A stretch of DNA of 64,000 nucleotides from Roseiconus lacunae (lineage in GTDB: Bacteria > Planctomycetota > Planctomycetia > Pirellulales > Pirellulaceae). Position 1 is the first letter of the stretch. Each line of letters begins with the position of its first letter. Where the stretch lies: contig NZ_VSZO01000043.1 in the NCBI RefSeq assembly GCF_008312935.1, positions 165,205 through 229,204 on the forward strand, in the 5' to 3' direction. Shown here piece by piece: positions 29,801 to 37,859 of this stretch. The position numbers were made by a program, and so were the translations under genes. The notes beneath the pieces are model-generated. The model did no database searches, had not been told where the DNA came from, and saw nothing but the letters and a program-made list of their open reading frames with translations.

Positions 29801-29999
29801 GGTCCGCGGTGGTTGCCGAAGCATTCGACGCACTCGAATCATCGGTGACGGGCGACATCTGAGACGTCGAAGAATCTTCGAGTCGCGTCTCCGTGTCGCT
29901 CTTTCCGCATCCAACTGCCCCACAAATCAGCAGGACAGTCGCGACAAGATCCCAAGCCGCGACGAGGGGGACGCCGGAGGCAGGCGAACGAGAGAGCAT
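26844..29999 (-). CDS. CRTAC1-type lipoprotein: TPR + VCBS propeller + ASPIC/UnbV (paralog 3)
   Basis: A 1051-aa third member. The signal peptide ends in lipobox GAVGC. A Ser/Thr/Asp-rich linker (about 35-100) is followed by TPR-like helices (about 100-450). The propeller has DYDLDGWGDLYLAQ, DWNQDGFPDLAISN, DLTGDHLPDLVALN, DFDRSGTLDFHITN, DYDNDGWIDLIVTNG and DFNRDGRLDCVITH; two of these repeats have lost the usual Gly or Asp. The ASPIC/UnbV end has GDGYLCKN and VRWPTGT. Unlike paralogs 1 and 2, the cysteines of the NYC-C-C block are replaced (NYL, PAL, IAP). The protein is more diverged and may have a different partner. ATG at 29999; no strong Shine-Dalgarno. Confidence 0.87.
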   Translation of the reverse strand: MLSRSPASGVPLVAAWDLVATVLLICGAVGCGKSDTETRLEDSSTSQMSPVTDDSSASNASATTADPLNESTVTKPDTGSSDGDQTTTGEAHSGLVMSRERQIDAALNAQDDQRFGEAIAILQQLVLQDPKDYVCIFHLANAEAGRGNLELATELLAEIPPTAPDSGLPALGVAADWYMQLENYELAERRYRQILQLAPQFNIARRRLAFLLNRQGRRHEANALVRELCRAGDVMQDELFGLIVESDAMYDSAGSENDSVRSPRQTSAADDRSYRPIGPLAEARYEFTRQRYSRAVEILQPSIESGNASQAAIAFYGLAAAEGQLEQSFRQWFTRTNESTQVFPEYWSAIGTYLLRETRYREAVGALAEAIRLDASDHRSVRRLIQCFRSLDDPEKETAFQTRYKHLNRAISLGNEVADATEPKTRSDKMAELADQLIQLDRPLEAILWKSLALGAMPNHRTELQQLGQSLQTVVASRSGFPNAAQRWCGVDLSSFEKPRLSADDVDVASRDESLPKPTKRQAQPARFQNVAPDVNLNHGYDVATKPQPNRFAIYQQLGGGVAVIDYDLDGWGDLYLAQGAADPPKFEAERSNQLLRHIPGRATSLLDQTEAAGLTQRQYTIGVTSGDWNQDGFPDLAISNLGINQLWINRGDGTFDSRNLDRQADFERCVSSIAMGDLTGDHLPDLVALNYLRDPDLIRRPALDTDGNVAASIAPLEFQPALDSLYQNSVTGDFARRSIGNLPDDACTGLGVMIANVDQQLGNECFVGNDALQNQLWKQTQEGSLLDVAIATGCAYGAHSLATAAMGIAAADFDRSGTLDFHITNFSKEPVSLYLGRDGTFRDLAIRFGLAPESTPMVGFGTQPLDYDNDGWIDLIVTNGHVDDLGHKGETFRQPMQLFANLGDRFETIASDDDRYWNAPHLGRALASLDFNRDGRLDCVITHIAEPTALLVNQTETDHHWLQLRLIGTASERDAVGAHVTVVAGDQQFEHWVCSGDGYLCKNESIIHVGLGDIPTVDQIIVRWPTGTREVFQMSDIDQRATLVEGQSGE

Positions 30000-30158
30000 A
30001 GCGTTAGTCGCGTAGTGGCGAAGAAAGGCGGAGTTCAGCTATCGCACAGTCAAAAATGCTGGTGCGACGATCTGAATTATACGACTTACTGAATTTTGAT
30101 AAACGGCGAGCTAAATTTACGCATCTCCTTTCTTTCTCAAACAACCTACCCGTACGCT

Positions 30159-30917
30159 ATGAATCAACGATCGAAATTAGTATTCCTTGTCGCTGCGGGA
30201 GCGGTCTCGGTGGTGATGTTGGTAGCGGTCGGATCGGTGATTTTGAAATCTTCGCCGTTGCAAAAATCGACTGCAGGGGCATCGACTGCAGAGGCGCTGT
30301 CTGGTGCCAAACGAATTGTCGCCCAGTTGACCTCCTTGATCGGACCTTCGTCGCGGGCGCCGAGTGTGATAGGCAATTGGCCACCGGTCGAAGGCGAGCG
30401 TTTCCCCGACTTGGTCTTGCCTGACCAGAACGGTGAACTTGTCCGTTTGAGTGACTTCGAAGGGCAGTTGATTTTGGTGGAGTACGCCGCCGTGCCGTGT
30501 CATGGATGCCAAGCGTTTGCCGGAGGTAAAGATTGTGGCGCATTTGGCGGCTATCAAGTTCAGCCGGGGCTCGATTCTATCGAAACCTATGCAAAGCAAT
30601 TCGCGAACGTACGGCTGGGGGAAGACGTCGTCTTTGTTCAAGTCTTGCTTTACGGCAATGCCAGCGGCCCACCGACGGCGCAGCAGGTCGCCGGATGGGC
30701 AGAACACTTTGGGATGGAGCGAGAGAACCGTCAAATCGTACTTCAGGGTGACTCGTCGCTATTGAGCCAGGAAGTTTTTGACATGATCCCGGGGTTTCAT
30801 CTGATCGATCGTCAATTCACCTTGCGGAGTGATTCATGCGGTCACCACCCTAAGAGGGACTTGTACCGCGACCTGCTTCCTTTACTGGGAAAACTGGCAA
30901 GCGCCTCATCGAATTAG
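30159..30917 (+). CDS. Membrane-anchored thioredoxin-like protein
   Basis: About 252 aa. One N-terminal hydrophobic segment (about 7-29, LVFLVAAGAVSVVMLVAVGS) anchors it in the membrane with the rest outside. The body reads as a redoxin/TlpA-like thioredoxin fold: FPDLVLPDQNGELVRLSDF, then LILVEYAAVPCHGC with a CxxC-type active site (CHGC), and a C-terminal cysteine in RSDSCGHH. It lacks the usual WC(x)xC and cis-Pro is not obvious, so it may be a specialised reductase or a copper/haem-handling protein. The CHGC site and the neighbouring multihaem cytochrome suggest a role in haem attachment or extracytoplasmic thiol redox, which is inference. The frame opens at a TTG at 30096; I use the ATG at 30159. 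Confidence 0.78.
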   Translation: MNQRSKLVFLVAAGAVSVVMLVAVGSVILKSSPLQKSTAGASTAEALSGAKRIVAQLTSLIGPSSRAPSVIGNWPPVEGERFPDLVLPDQNGELVRLSDFEGQLILVEYAAVPCHGCQAFAGGKDCGAFGGYQVQPGLDSIETYAKQFANVRLGEDVVFVQVLLYGNASGPPTAQQVAGWAEHFGMERENRQIVLQGDSSLLSQEVFDMIPGFHLIDRQFTLRSDSCGHHPKRDLYRDLLPLLGKLASASSN

Positions 30918-31341
30918 GCTGCCAACATTTTTCTGCGTTTAAAGCGAGAGGTGTCCGTCGCGGATCGGGGCGGGGTGCGAGGCGGGCCAGGGTTGCGAGG
31001 CGAGGCAGGGCAGGCGCCCGCGAGTTCGGCTGACATTTTCGGACGCGATTGAGGCGTGGTGGCAGCGAGCTTGGGGGCGATTGGACGGCTAATTTTCCAG
31101 GCAATCGGGAATTGGCGCGTCGATTCCTGTCGAGGCAGATGAGACAGCCGATCGGTGGCCCCGCGTGCTTCTCCCCCAGATGGAGATGCCCTTAGGTGGA
31201 CTGAGCGGGGCGAAATTTGACTTTGGATATGTCAGTGGCTATCGTCACAGGCTGCGCCACCTTCCTAAATGGTGTGCGAGCCTCCTCCTCCGATCCCTTC
31301 TCGGATTGAATTCCCCACTCTGCAACTTTTGAGACGCATCC
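30918..31341 (+). other. Intergenic region with a GC-rich, purine-skewed stretch
   Basis: Around 30970-31020 there is a G/A-rich run with short repeats of GCGAGGC and GGGC. No gene or known riboswitch was recognised. The promoter of the surface-protein gene should be in its right half. Confidence 0.35.
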
Positions 31342-34176
31342 ATGTCGCTTCGCAAGCTCTCAAGGCGTGCCCTTGCGCGCCGTCCGGGTCCCTGCCAACC
31401 AAAGCGAAGCCGCCGATTGGAAACGAAACGCAAGGTGATCGTCGAATCGCTCGAGGGGCGGCAACTGCTTGCCGCCGACACGGGGTTTATCGATTCATTG
31501 CCGACTGCCGCGGAAGCGAATTTTGGTGAGGTCGTCGTCACCGAAGAGGGCCGGGAAGCCTGTTTGGCATTTCGCGCGGTGGGAGCTCCCGAGGGCGAAG
31601 AGGTCGCCGCCGGAATTCTGGCTTCGCCGCCAGTCGCCGGCAACGTTGATGTTTCTGCGGCGATCGTGCAGCAGCCGGGGCCGCTGGACGTGGGCGACCC
31701 GTTTACATCCGAAATTACGTTTGAAAACGCGGGCCCCGGTTCGGCCGAAAATACAAACTTGACGGTCACCTTTGACGCAGGGTTGACCGGGGTGACGTGG
31801 GAAAGAGAAGTCCAACGCACCAACCCTGCCACCATCATGGTCGGCGACATCACCGACACGACCGGATTCGCTGTGACCGGTGCCTCTGGGATCGATCAAT
31901 CCGGGTTGCCCGTTTCGGGGCTTGGAGACATTAATAATGACGGCATCGATGACTTCGCCGTCGGTGTGAGCGATGCGTTGTATGTGATCTACGGTGACAA
32001 CAGCGGCCTGGACGATTTTGATCTGGGGGCGATCGATGGCACCAACGGATTCGTCTTTAATGGCTTTGGATCGGTCGGCGGAATTGTCCAAGCCCAGAAT
32101 GCTGGCGACGTCAATAACGATGGCATCGACGACATCGTCTTGGGGAATTCCAGTGAGTCGCCGGGCGGCTTGGCGGGTGCCGGTGAAGCCTACGTGATCT
32201 TCGGTTCGGGAGCGTTTGGAAGCAGCTTTGATGTCGGGACGCTTGATGGTACCAATGGTTTTCGAGTTCCCGGGATCGCCGAAGGTAGCTCGCTCGGTGA
32301 AAGTGTCGACGGAGCCGGCGACATCAATAACGATGGTTTCGACGATGTGATTGTCGGCGCATCGGGCAGCGCGTTGGCATCGGTCGAAGGCGAAGCGTAC
32401 GTGATCTTCGGCGCAGGATCATTCGCGAGCGGAACGGTGTCGCCCGCTGGATTGGACGGAAATAACGGTTTCTCGATTGCCACGTCCGAGACCGGAGCCC
32501 GATTGGGGGGAAGTGTCAGTGGGATCGGTGATTTCAACGGTGACATGATCGACGATCTGATCGTATCCGCTTCAGGTTCGGGGACGGGCAAGGTCTACAT
32601 TGTCTTTGGTGACGGCAGTTATGGCGCTTCCTTTGATGTCGGTTCGATGCCGACGGTCGCTGGCATCGAAATCTCTGGATCACAGCTCTCCAGTCTTGGC
32701 CTCGGCGCCGACTTGATCGGAGATGCCAATGGCGATGGCTTGGCGGATGTCACCGTTATCGATGGTGCCGGTGTCTCCTCCAACGCGTACGTCCTGTACG
32801 GTTCGAATTCGCTGACGGGCGCGTTCGATCTTTCATCGCTGAACGGAACCAATGGCTATGTGTTGCCATTCGATTTCCAGGTGTTTGCCGGCAAGGGCGG
32901 TGACTTTAACGGAGATGGATTGGCCGACGCCGTGTTTGCCAATGCGGACTTCGTCGGTGGGTTCGTTGTCTTTGGTACCGATCAGGCGCTTCCATCGAGC
33001 GTCAATCCGCTGACCCTTGACGGGACCAATGGTTTCAAGGTGGAGTCGTCGACGTTAGAGGATGCGGCGTTTATCGGATCGTTCGCCGGCGATGTCGACG
33101 GGGATGGGTTTGATGATGTGATTTTCGGAGCACCGTTCTCGCAACCGTCATCCGGATTCGGATCATTCGGTCGATCGTACGTCATCAATGGACAGGGGAC
33201 GACGCTGACCAATGGCAGCGGAGACATCAATGACACGTTTGATTTGCAACCCGGCGATCAGGTGATTTACCGAGTCGACGCGACGATCGCAGCGGGCGCG
33301 ATGACGTCCACCACCGTCGATGCGGTCGCGACGGTCGATCCCGGTGAAACCGAGGACGATCCGTTGAATAACAGCGCCTCGGCCGTCACCACCATCACCG
33401 CATCGGACGTCACGCCACCTGAAGTGGTGGATGTGATCGTTTCCTCATCCGCTTGGTCAAATGCGATGATCGACGTCGTCGATGGAGCGGGGGCCGGGAA
33501 TGGACTGGGGCTTTCATTGCCCGGAGCGGAGCAGACCCGTCCGGCTCCTTGGGCATCAGGAATCGATACGATCTATGTTGTCTTTAGCGAAGACGTCGGT
33601 TCTACATTTACCGCCGCTAACCTCTCATTCATTGGGACAACCCAGGCCGACTATCTACCTTCAGCAACGGTCCAGTACGGAGTTGATGGTCCAAATGTGG
33701 GAACCATCACACTAAGCCAACCAATTTTGCGAGACTCTTTGCTGTTGCAGATTCGCGATGCGGTCACCGATGCTGCTGGAAACGCTCTCGATGGTGAGTG
33801 GACCGACGATGTTAGCAACCAGTCAGGGAACGGAACTGCTGGTGGTGACTTGAACTTCCGCTTCAACGTGTTGTTCGGCGATGCCGATGGCGACGGCTTT
33901 GTTGGTACTCCCGACATTGGGATTGTCTTTGCTGCTTTGGGAACCTCACCGTCAGACGTCATTTCCTCACGCGTCGACATTGATGCGGATCAATTCATCG
34001 GGACTCCAGATATCGGGCTGGTCTTTAGCCGGCTCGGCACCGGAACGCCCGCCGCGCCGCCAATCCCAGCTGCTCTCGCCGGCGGGACTTCGCCTACAGC
34101 GATCGACCAGGCTTTTCTTGAAGAAGACTTGTTGAATGGATCGGGCGAAGGCGAGTTGGGATTAGATCTGTTCTAG
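31342..34176 (+). CDS. Surface protein: LEPR-XLL-like motif, seven FG-GAP repeats, dockerin-like end
   Basis: A 944-aa exported protein. The basic N-terminus ends in ESLEGRQLLAAD (about residues 35-46), a variant of the planctomycete LEPR-XLL motif. Seven FG-GAP/integrin-type repeats follow, each with an acidic loop: GDINNDGIDDFAVG, GDVNNDGIDDIVLG, GDINNDGFDDVIVG, GDFNGDMIDDLIVS, GDANGDGLADVTVI, GDFNGDGLADAVFA and GDVDGDGFDDVIFG. This fits a seven-bladed propeller. A fibronectin/cadherin-like stretch comes next, then two dockerin-like calcium loops: DADGDGFVGTPDIGIVFAAL and DIDADQFIGTPDIGLVFSRL. The role is probably adhesion or scaffold binding at the cell surface. It precedes a cohesin-like PEP-CTERM gene by 115 bases. 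Confidence 0.85.
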   Translation: MSLRKLSRRALARRPGPCQPKRSRRLETKRKVIVESLEGRQLLAADTGFIDSLPTAAEANFGEVVVTEEGREACLAFRAVGAPEGEEVAAGILASPPVAGNVDVSAAIVQQPGPLDVGDPFTSEITFENAGPGSAENTNLTVTFDAGLTGVTWEREVQRTNPATIMVGDITDTTGFAVTGASGIDQSGLPVSGLGDINNDGIDDFAVGVSDALYVIYGDNSGLDDFDLGAIDGTNGFVFNGFGSVGGIVQAQNAGDVNNDGIDDIVLGNSSESPGGLAGAGEAYVIFGSGAFGSSFDVGTLDGTNGFRVPGIAEGSSLGESVDGAGDINNDGFDDVIVGASGSALASVEGEAYVIFGAGSFASGTVSPAGLDGNNGFSIATSETGARLGGSVSGIGDFNGDMIDDLIVSASGSGTGKVYIVFGDGSYGASFDVGSMPTVAGIEISGSQLSSLGLGADLIGDANGDGLADVTVIDGAGVSSNAYVLYGSNSLTGAFDLSSLNGTNGYVLPFDFQVFAGKGGDFNGDGLADAVFANADFVGGFVVFGTDQALPSSVNPLTLDGTNGFKVESSTLEDAAFIGSFAGDVDGDGFDDVIFGAPFSQPSSGFGSFGRSYVINGQGTTLTNGSGDINDTFDLQPGDQVIYRVDATIAAGAMTSTTVDAVATVDPGETEDDPLNNSASAVTTITASDVTPPEVVDVIVSSSAWSNAMIDVVDGAGAGNGLGLSLPGAEQTRPAPWASGIDTIYVVFSEDVGSTFTAANLSFIGTTQADYLPSATVQYGVDGPNVGTITLSQPILRDSLLLQIRDAVTDAAGNALDGEWTDDVSNQSGNGTAGGDLNFRFNVLFGDADGDGFVGTPDIGIVFAALGTSPSDVISSRVDIDADQFIGTPDIGLVFSRLGTGTPAAPPIPAALAGGTSPTAIDQAFLEEDLLNGSGEGELGLDLF

Positions 34177-34291
34177 ACTTGCGACGGGCAATCTGAGGCA
34201 TTTGGTGGCATCACCACCAAAACTATTGAATTTTGTTCAGTGAGTAGTTTAAAATCGGAAAGCTAGTGAACTTTTCACAGATGATGCACTT

Positions 34292-34927
34292 ATGATCAAA
34301 AAAACTCTTCTTCCCATCTTCGCTTGTTTGTGCTTTGCCACGGCGGCTCAAGCTGACTTGGTGCTCAACATCGGCTCGGCGACTGTTGACGTCTCGTCGC
34401 GATCTGGAATAGCGATCGCTTCAATTGATGTGTTTCTCGAAAACAACGGCGTGGTCGCTGAAAACGCATTCGGCTACACATTGTTGTACGATCTTGATCC
34501 GGTTTCACCACTCAGTCTTCCGCTTGGTATCACCATTCCAGAAAACAACGCTGTCGTTTCTGGCAACGTTTTCCCAGGCACAATTGGTCTGACCGTTAAC
34601 TCAACTGCTCCTGCTAACGGCGACATCGCAATTGCAGAGAATCAGTTTTCTGCGGTCGAATTTTCCCCCGGCGAAAGTCGCCTATTGCATACCATTAATT
34701 TTCGAGTCGACCGAAGCGTTGCGGTCGAAGGCGATTATCAACTGGTGCTCAATACGGCCGGGAACTCGGATGGGATCGCCGATTCGATTTTAACCACATA
34801 CGATCCGATCGCCAGTGTGGGAACCCTTTCGATCACAGTCACCGCGATTCCGGAACCTTCGTCGTGCTTGTTCTTGGCGGGGCTTGGCGGGGTAGTCGTG
34901 TCGGCACGTCGGCGTCGACGGTCGTAG
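34292..34927 (+). CDS. PEP-CTERM sorting-domain protein with cohesin-like body
   Basis: A 211-aa protein with a Sec signal peptide (MIKKTLLPIFACLCFATAAQA) and a C-terminal PEP-CTERM tripartite end: IPEPSSC, a hydrophobic span (LFLAGLGGVVVSA) and RRRRRS. Such proteins are processed by an exosortase, which is not in this window. The body is beta-rich with an opening VDVSSRSGIAIASIDVFLEN, GYTLLYDLDPVSP and LHTINFRVDRS, resembling type-I cohesin-like domains. That resemblance is by eye and tentative. It lies directly after the dockerin-like protein and is closed by a terminator. Confidence 0.85.
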   Translation: MIKKTLLPIFACLCFATAAQADLVLNIGSATVDVSSRSGIAIASIDVFLENNGVVAENAFGYTLLYDLDPVSPLSLPLGITIPENNAVVSGNVFPGTIGLTVNSTAPANGDIAIAENQFSAVEFSPGESRLLHTINFRVDRSVAVEGDYQLVLNTAGNSDGIADSILTTYDPIASVGTLSITVTAIPEPSSCLFLAGLGGVVVSARRRRRS

Positions 34928-35029
34928 GCGACGCCCTGTTGAATCGCGGATTGCTCGCCGCTGTCGTTTGCTGCCGGGCATGTTGTGGCGGAAACCATCC
35001 GGGCTCCGCGAAAAATTTGAATCTCTGAA

Positions 35030-35061
35030 ACCACCTAGGATCCAGTCCTGGGTGGTTTTTT
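35030..35061 (+). terminator. Rho-independent terminator after the PEP-CTERM gene
   Basis: An 11-bp stem ACCACCTAGGA (35030-35040) with TCCTGGGTGGT (35046-35056, one G-U pair), a 5-nt loop and a run of six T. Confidence 0.9.
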
Positions 35062-35123
35062 AGTTGGCTTGGCGGTAGCTTTGACTCGACTTCGTTTCTC
35101 TCCGTCGATCCTGGCTGGCACCA

Positions 35124-36182
35124 ATGATCCTGCTGATTGTCTATCTGTGCGTCGCGATTGGGTTTTCGTTTTATTGCAGTATCGCCGAGGCGGTCTTGCT
35201 TTCGATCACGCCCTCGTTCATCGCAACGTTAGCCAAGGACAAACCGAAGGTCGCCGAACGCCTGAAGCACCTGAAGGACAACATCGATCGTCCGCTGGCG
35301 GCAATTTTGAGTCTGAACACCATCGCCCACACCATCGGGGCGGCCGGGGTTGGGGCACAGGCAGCGGTCGCGTTCGAAGATGTTTCTCTCGGGGTGGTTA
35401 GCGCCGTGATGACGCTGCTGATCCTAGTGTTCAGCGAGATCATTCCCAAGACACTCGGTGCTCTCTATTGGCGATCACTCGGCCCGATCGTGGCGACGAC
35501 CGTCCTGGTCTTGATCTGGTTGCTGTACCCGTTGGTTTGGCTCAGTGAGCGACTAACGAAGTTTCTTTCCGGAGGAAAAAGCCACCACACGTTGACCCGT
35601 GATGAACTCGGTGCGATGGCGGAGATCGGTGCCCAGCAAGGCGTGCTTGAAGAGGGCGAGTCGGAAGTGTTCCGTTCGTTGATGCGATTCCCACAAATCA
35701 CTGTTGCCGACATCATGACCCCACGTGTCGTCGTGATCGCATTTCCACAATCGATGACGATTGGCGAGTTTATGGAAAAGCAGCCCGAATTACCGGTTTC
35801 ACGTGTGCCGATTTATCAAGAGAATCTCGATCAAGTCGTTGGCTTTGTGATGCGATCCGAGTTGCTGCTCGCGGCCGCCAAAGACGATGACGATTTGCCG
35901 CTTTCGAAACTTCGCCGCGAAATGATGGCGCTCGACGCCGGTACGAGTGCGAAAGCCGCGTTCGATCGGCTGCTCGGCGATCGCCAGCACATCGCGTTGG
36001 TGACCGACCAATACGGAAGCACCCAGGGCATCGTGACACTCGAAGATGTCATCGAAACGTTGCTGGGGCTTGAGATTGTCGACGAGCACGACAAAAGCAT
36101 TGACATGCAAAAATTGGCGCGAAAACGTTGGAAAGAACGTGCCAAGAAGATGGGGTTACAGATCCCGGATGAAACACAGTAG
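35124..36182 (+). CDS. CNNM/CorC-family membrane protein (DUF21 + CBS pair)
   Basis: A 352-aa member of the CNNM/HlyC/CorC family linked to divalent-cation (Mg2+ or Co2+) homeostasis. The DUF21 part (about 1-150) has several hydrophobic spans, with family residues in FYCSIAEAVLLSITPSFI and LILVFSEIIPKTLGALY. The CBS pair follows, first repeat VADIMTPRVVVIAFP and second ALVTDQYGSTQGIVTLEDVI, then ETLLGLEIVDE. The family's usual C-terminal CorC domain is absent or very short, so this is the short form. ATG at 35124. Terminator-like stem right after the stop. Confidence 0.92.
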   Translation: MILLIVYLCVAIGFSFYCSIAEAVLLSITPSFIATLAKDKPKVAERLKHLKDNIDRPLAAILSLNTIAHTIGAAGVGAQAAVAFEDVSLGVVSAVMTLLILVFSEIIPKTLGALYWRSLGPIVATTVLVLIWLLYPLVWLSERLTKFLSGGKSHHTLTRDELGAMAEIGAQQGVLEEGESEVFRSLMRFPQITVADIMTPRVVVIAFPQSMTIGEFMEKQPELPVSRVPIYQENLDQVVGFVMRSELLLAAAKDDDDLPLSKLRREMMALDAGTSAKAAFDRLLGDRQHIALVTDQYGSTQGIVTLEDVIETLLGLEIVDEHDKSIDMQKLARKRWKERAKKMGLQIPDETQ

Positions 36183-36212
36183 CCCGAGGATGCTTTCGGT
36201 TCCTCGGCTTTT
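36181..36212 (+). terminator. Terminator-like hairpin at the end of the CorC-type gene
   Basis: CCGAGGA (36184-36190) pairs with TCCTCGG (36201-36207) around a 10-nt loop, followed by TTTT. It starts at the stop codon. Confidence 0.6.
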
Positions 36213-36403
36213 CGCTGCGATTGGCGATGTCGGGCCGATGCAATCGGCGAAGTCTTCGCATCAAGTCAATGCATATCGACTTGATCGCGGAACCGCCGTA
36301 GGATGATCGCTGTATCAGCACGCGTGAGGACGGCACTGTCGATCGTCAAGCGCGCGTCGAGGACAAGCCCGCCGCACCAGTCACGCTCCCGAGTTTGGAC
36401 GCA

Positions 36404-37807
36404 ATGACCGAATCGATCACGACGTCACCACTGTTTTTGGCTGCTTCCGCCGACGCGCCGGCGGTCGAACCGGCGTCGCCAGGGATCATGCTGTTGTTCG
36501 CCGCCGTCATGTGCGCAACTTATGTTGGCGTCGCGGTGGAGCGTTTTCACAAAACGGTTGCTGCGCTTTGTGGCGCGGCAGTGCTGGTCATCTTGGGTTT
36601 GGTGCTTCATCTATTTGAATACCACCAGGTTTATGACTTTCTGAAGGAAGACCTGAATATCTTTGGCGTGATCATTGGCACCGGTATTTTGGTTGATGTC
36701 GTTGGCAAGAGCGGCCTGTTCCATTTTTTGTCGATGTACATCGTTCGTTTCACCGGCGGTTCGGCAACCAAGCTTTACCTGACGCTTTGCCTGGTGACGT
36801 TCTTGTTTGTCGCGGTGTTGACCATCGTTCCCGCGATGTTGATTCTTTCGTCTCTGGTTTTGGTCATTTGTCGATCGCTGAACTACAAACCGATGCCGTT
36901 TTTGCTCAGTGTGGCGATTTGCGCTAACAGTGGTGCGATCGCGACGTTCGCCAGCGGATTGCCTAACATCATGATCGGGACCGCTGCCGGGATACCGTAT
37001 GCGCACTTCTTGCAAGTCAGCCTTCCGTACGCGGTCGTCAGTTTGGTGATCGCGGTCGCGGTGCTGCGTTTTTTCTTTCGCAACGACCTGCCTTGGAAGC
37101 AAAGCGATCAGCAGCGTCAGGAATTGAAAGCCCAAATCGAAACCTTTGATCCGTGGGCGATGGTCGAGGACAAACGGGTTTTGATTCGCAGTGCGACCAT
37201 CCTGATGGCAACGGTAGTTGGCTTTGTTTTCGCCCAACAGCTCGGCGTGGGCATGGACTTTGTCGCCATGGTCGGCGCGACGGCCGCGTTGCTGTTCGCC
37301 GGCAAAGGCGTCGAGGATGCGATTCACAAGGTGAATTGGACTGTTATCCTGTTCTTCATGGGGCTGTTCGTGATCATCGGTTGCGTCAAGCAAACCGGAG
37401 CGCTCGCATGGGTCGCAAAACAAGTCGTCGAGTTCTCCGATAACGAAATTACCTTGCTCGTACCGCTGCTTGGTGTTTTCTCGGCGGTCGCCAGTAGCAT
37501 CGTCGATAATATTCCCGTCGCGGCGACGCTCATTCCGATCGTCAAAGACATCGCTGCCGATCCGAGCGTTCCGATCGAGACGCTCTGGTGGACGTTAATC
37601 ATCAGTTGCAACCTAGGCGGCAACGGAACACCAATCGGGTCGATCTCGTGTGTGATCGCGATCTATGCCCTTAAGAAAGAAGCCGGGGTCCACGTCGGCT
37701 GGGGCACGTTCTTGAAGCTTGGCGGCACGATCATGCTGATCCAAGTCGCAGGTGCGATCGGGTACATGTTGATCGCATCAGATCGTGGTTGGTTGCCAAG
37801 TCTTTAA
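36404..37807 (+). CDS. ArsB/NhaD-superfamily permease
   Basis: An integral membrane transporter of about 467 aa with some eleven hydrophobic spans, beginning at LLFAAVMCATYVGVAVE. Characteristic segments of the ion transporter superfamily are GVIIGTGILVDVVGKSGLFH, AICANSGAIATFASGLPNIM and SNLGGNGTPIGS-like LGGNGTPIGSISCVIA; the paired GN-x-TP/GLPN hairpins are typical of ArsB, NhaD and CitM permeases. The transported ion (Na+/H+, arsenite or a dicarboxylate) cannot be told. The frame opens at a TTG (36395); the ATG nine bases on is preferred. Sits alone between CorC-type and pgi genes. Confidence 0.85.
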   Translation: MTESITTSPLFLAASADAPAVEPASPGIMLLFAAVMCATYVGVAVERFHKTVAALCGAAVLVILGLVLHLFEYHQVYDFLKEDLNIFGVIIGTGILVDVVGKSGLFHFLSMYIVRFTGGSATKLYLTLCLVTFLFVAVLTIVPAMLILSSLVLVICRSLNYKPMPFLLSVAICANSGAIATFASGLPNIMIGTAAGIPYAHFLQVSLPYAVVSLVIAVAVLRFFFRNDLPWKQSDQQRQELKAQIETFDPWAMVEDKRVLIRSATILMATVVGFVFAQQLGVGMDFVAMVGATAALLFAGKGVEDAIHKVNWTVILFFMGLFVIIGCVKQTGALAWVAKQVVEFSDNEITLLVPLLGVFSAVASSIVDNIPVAATLIPIVKDIAADPSVPIETLWWTLIISCNLGGNGTPIGSISCVIAIYALKKEAGVHVGWGTFLKLGGTIMLIQVAGAIGYMLIASDRGWLPSL

Positions 37808-37859
37808 TCGCGGCGATGGCTGTGGCACCGCCGCGAGCTGATTGGCAATCGTCGTCGCA

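Noticed and set aside
36611..37423. Minus-strand frame of 270 codons opposite the permease gene
   Set aside because: His/Arg/Gln-rich translation is the complement of hydrophobic codons; the plus-strand permease is clear.
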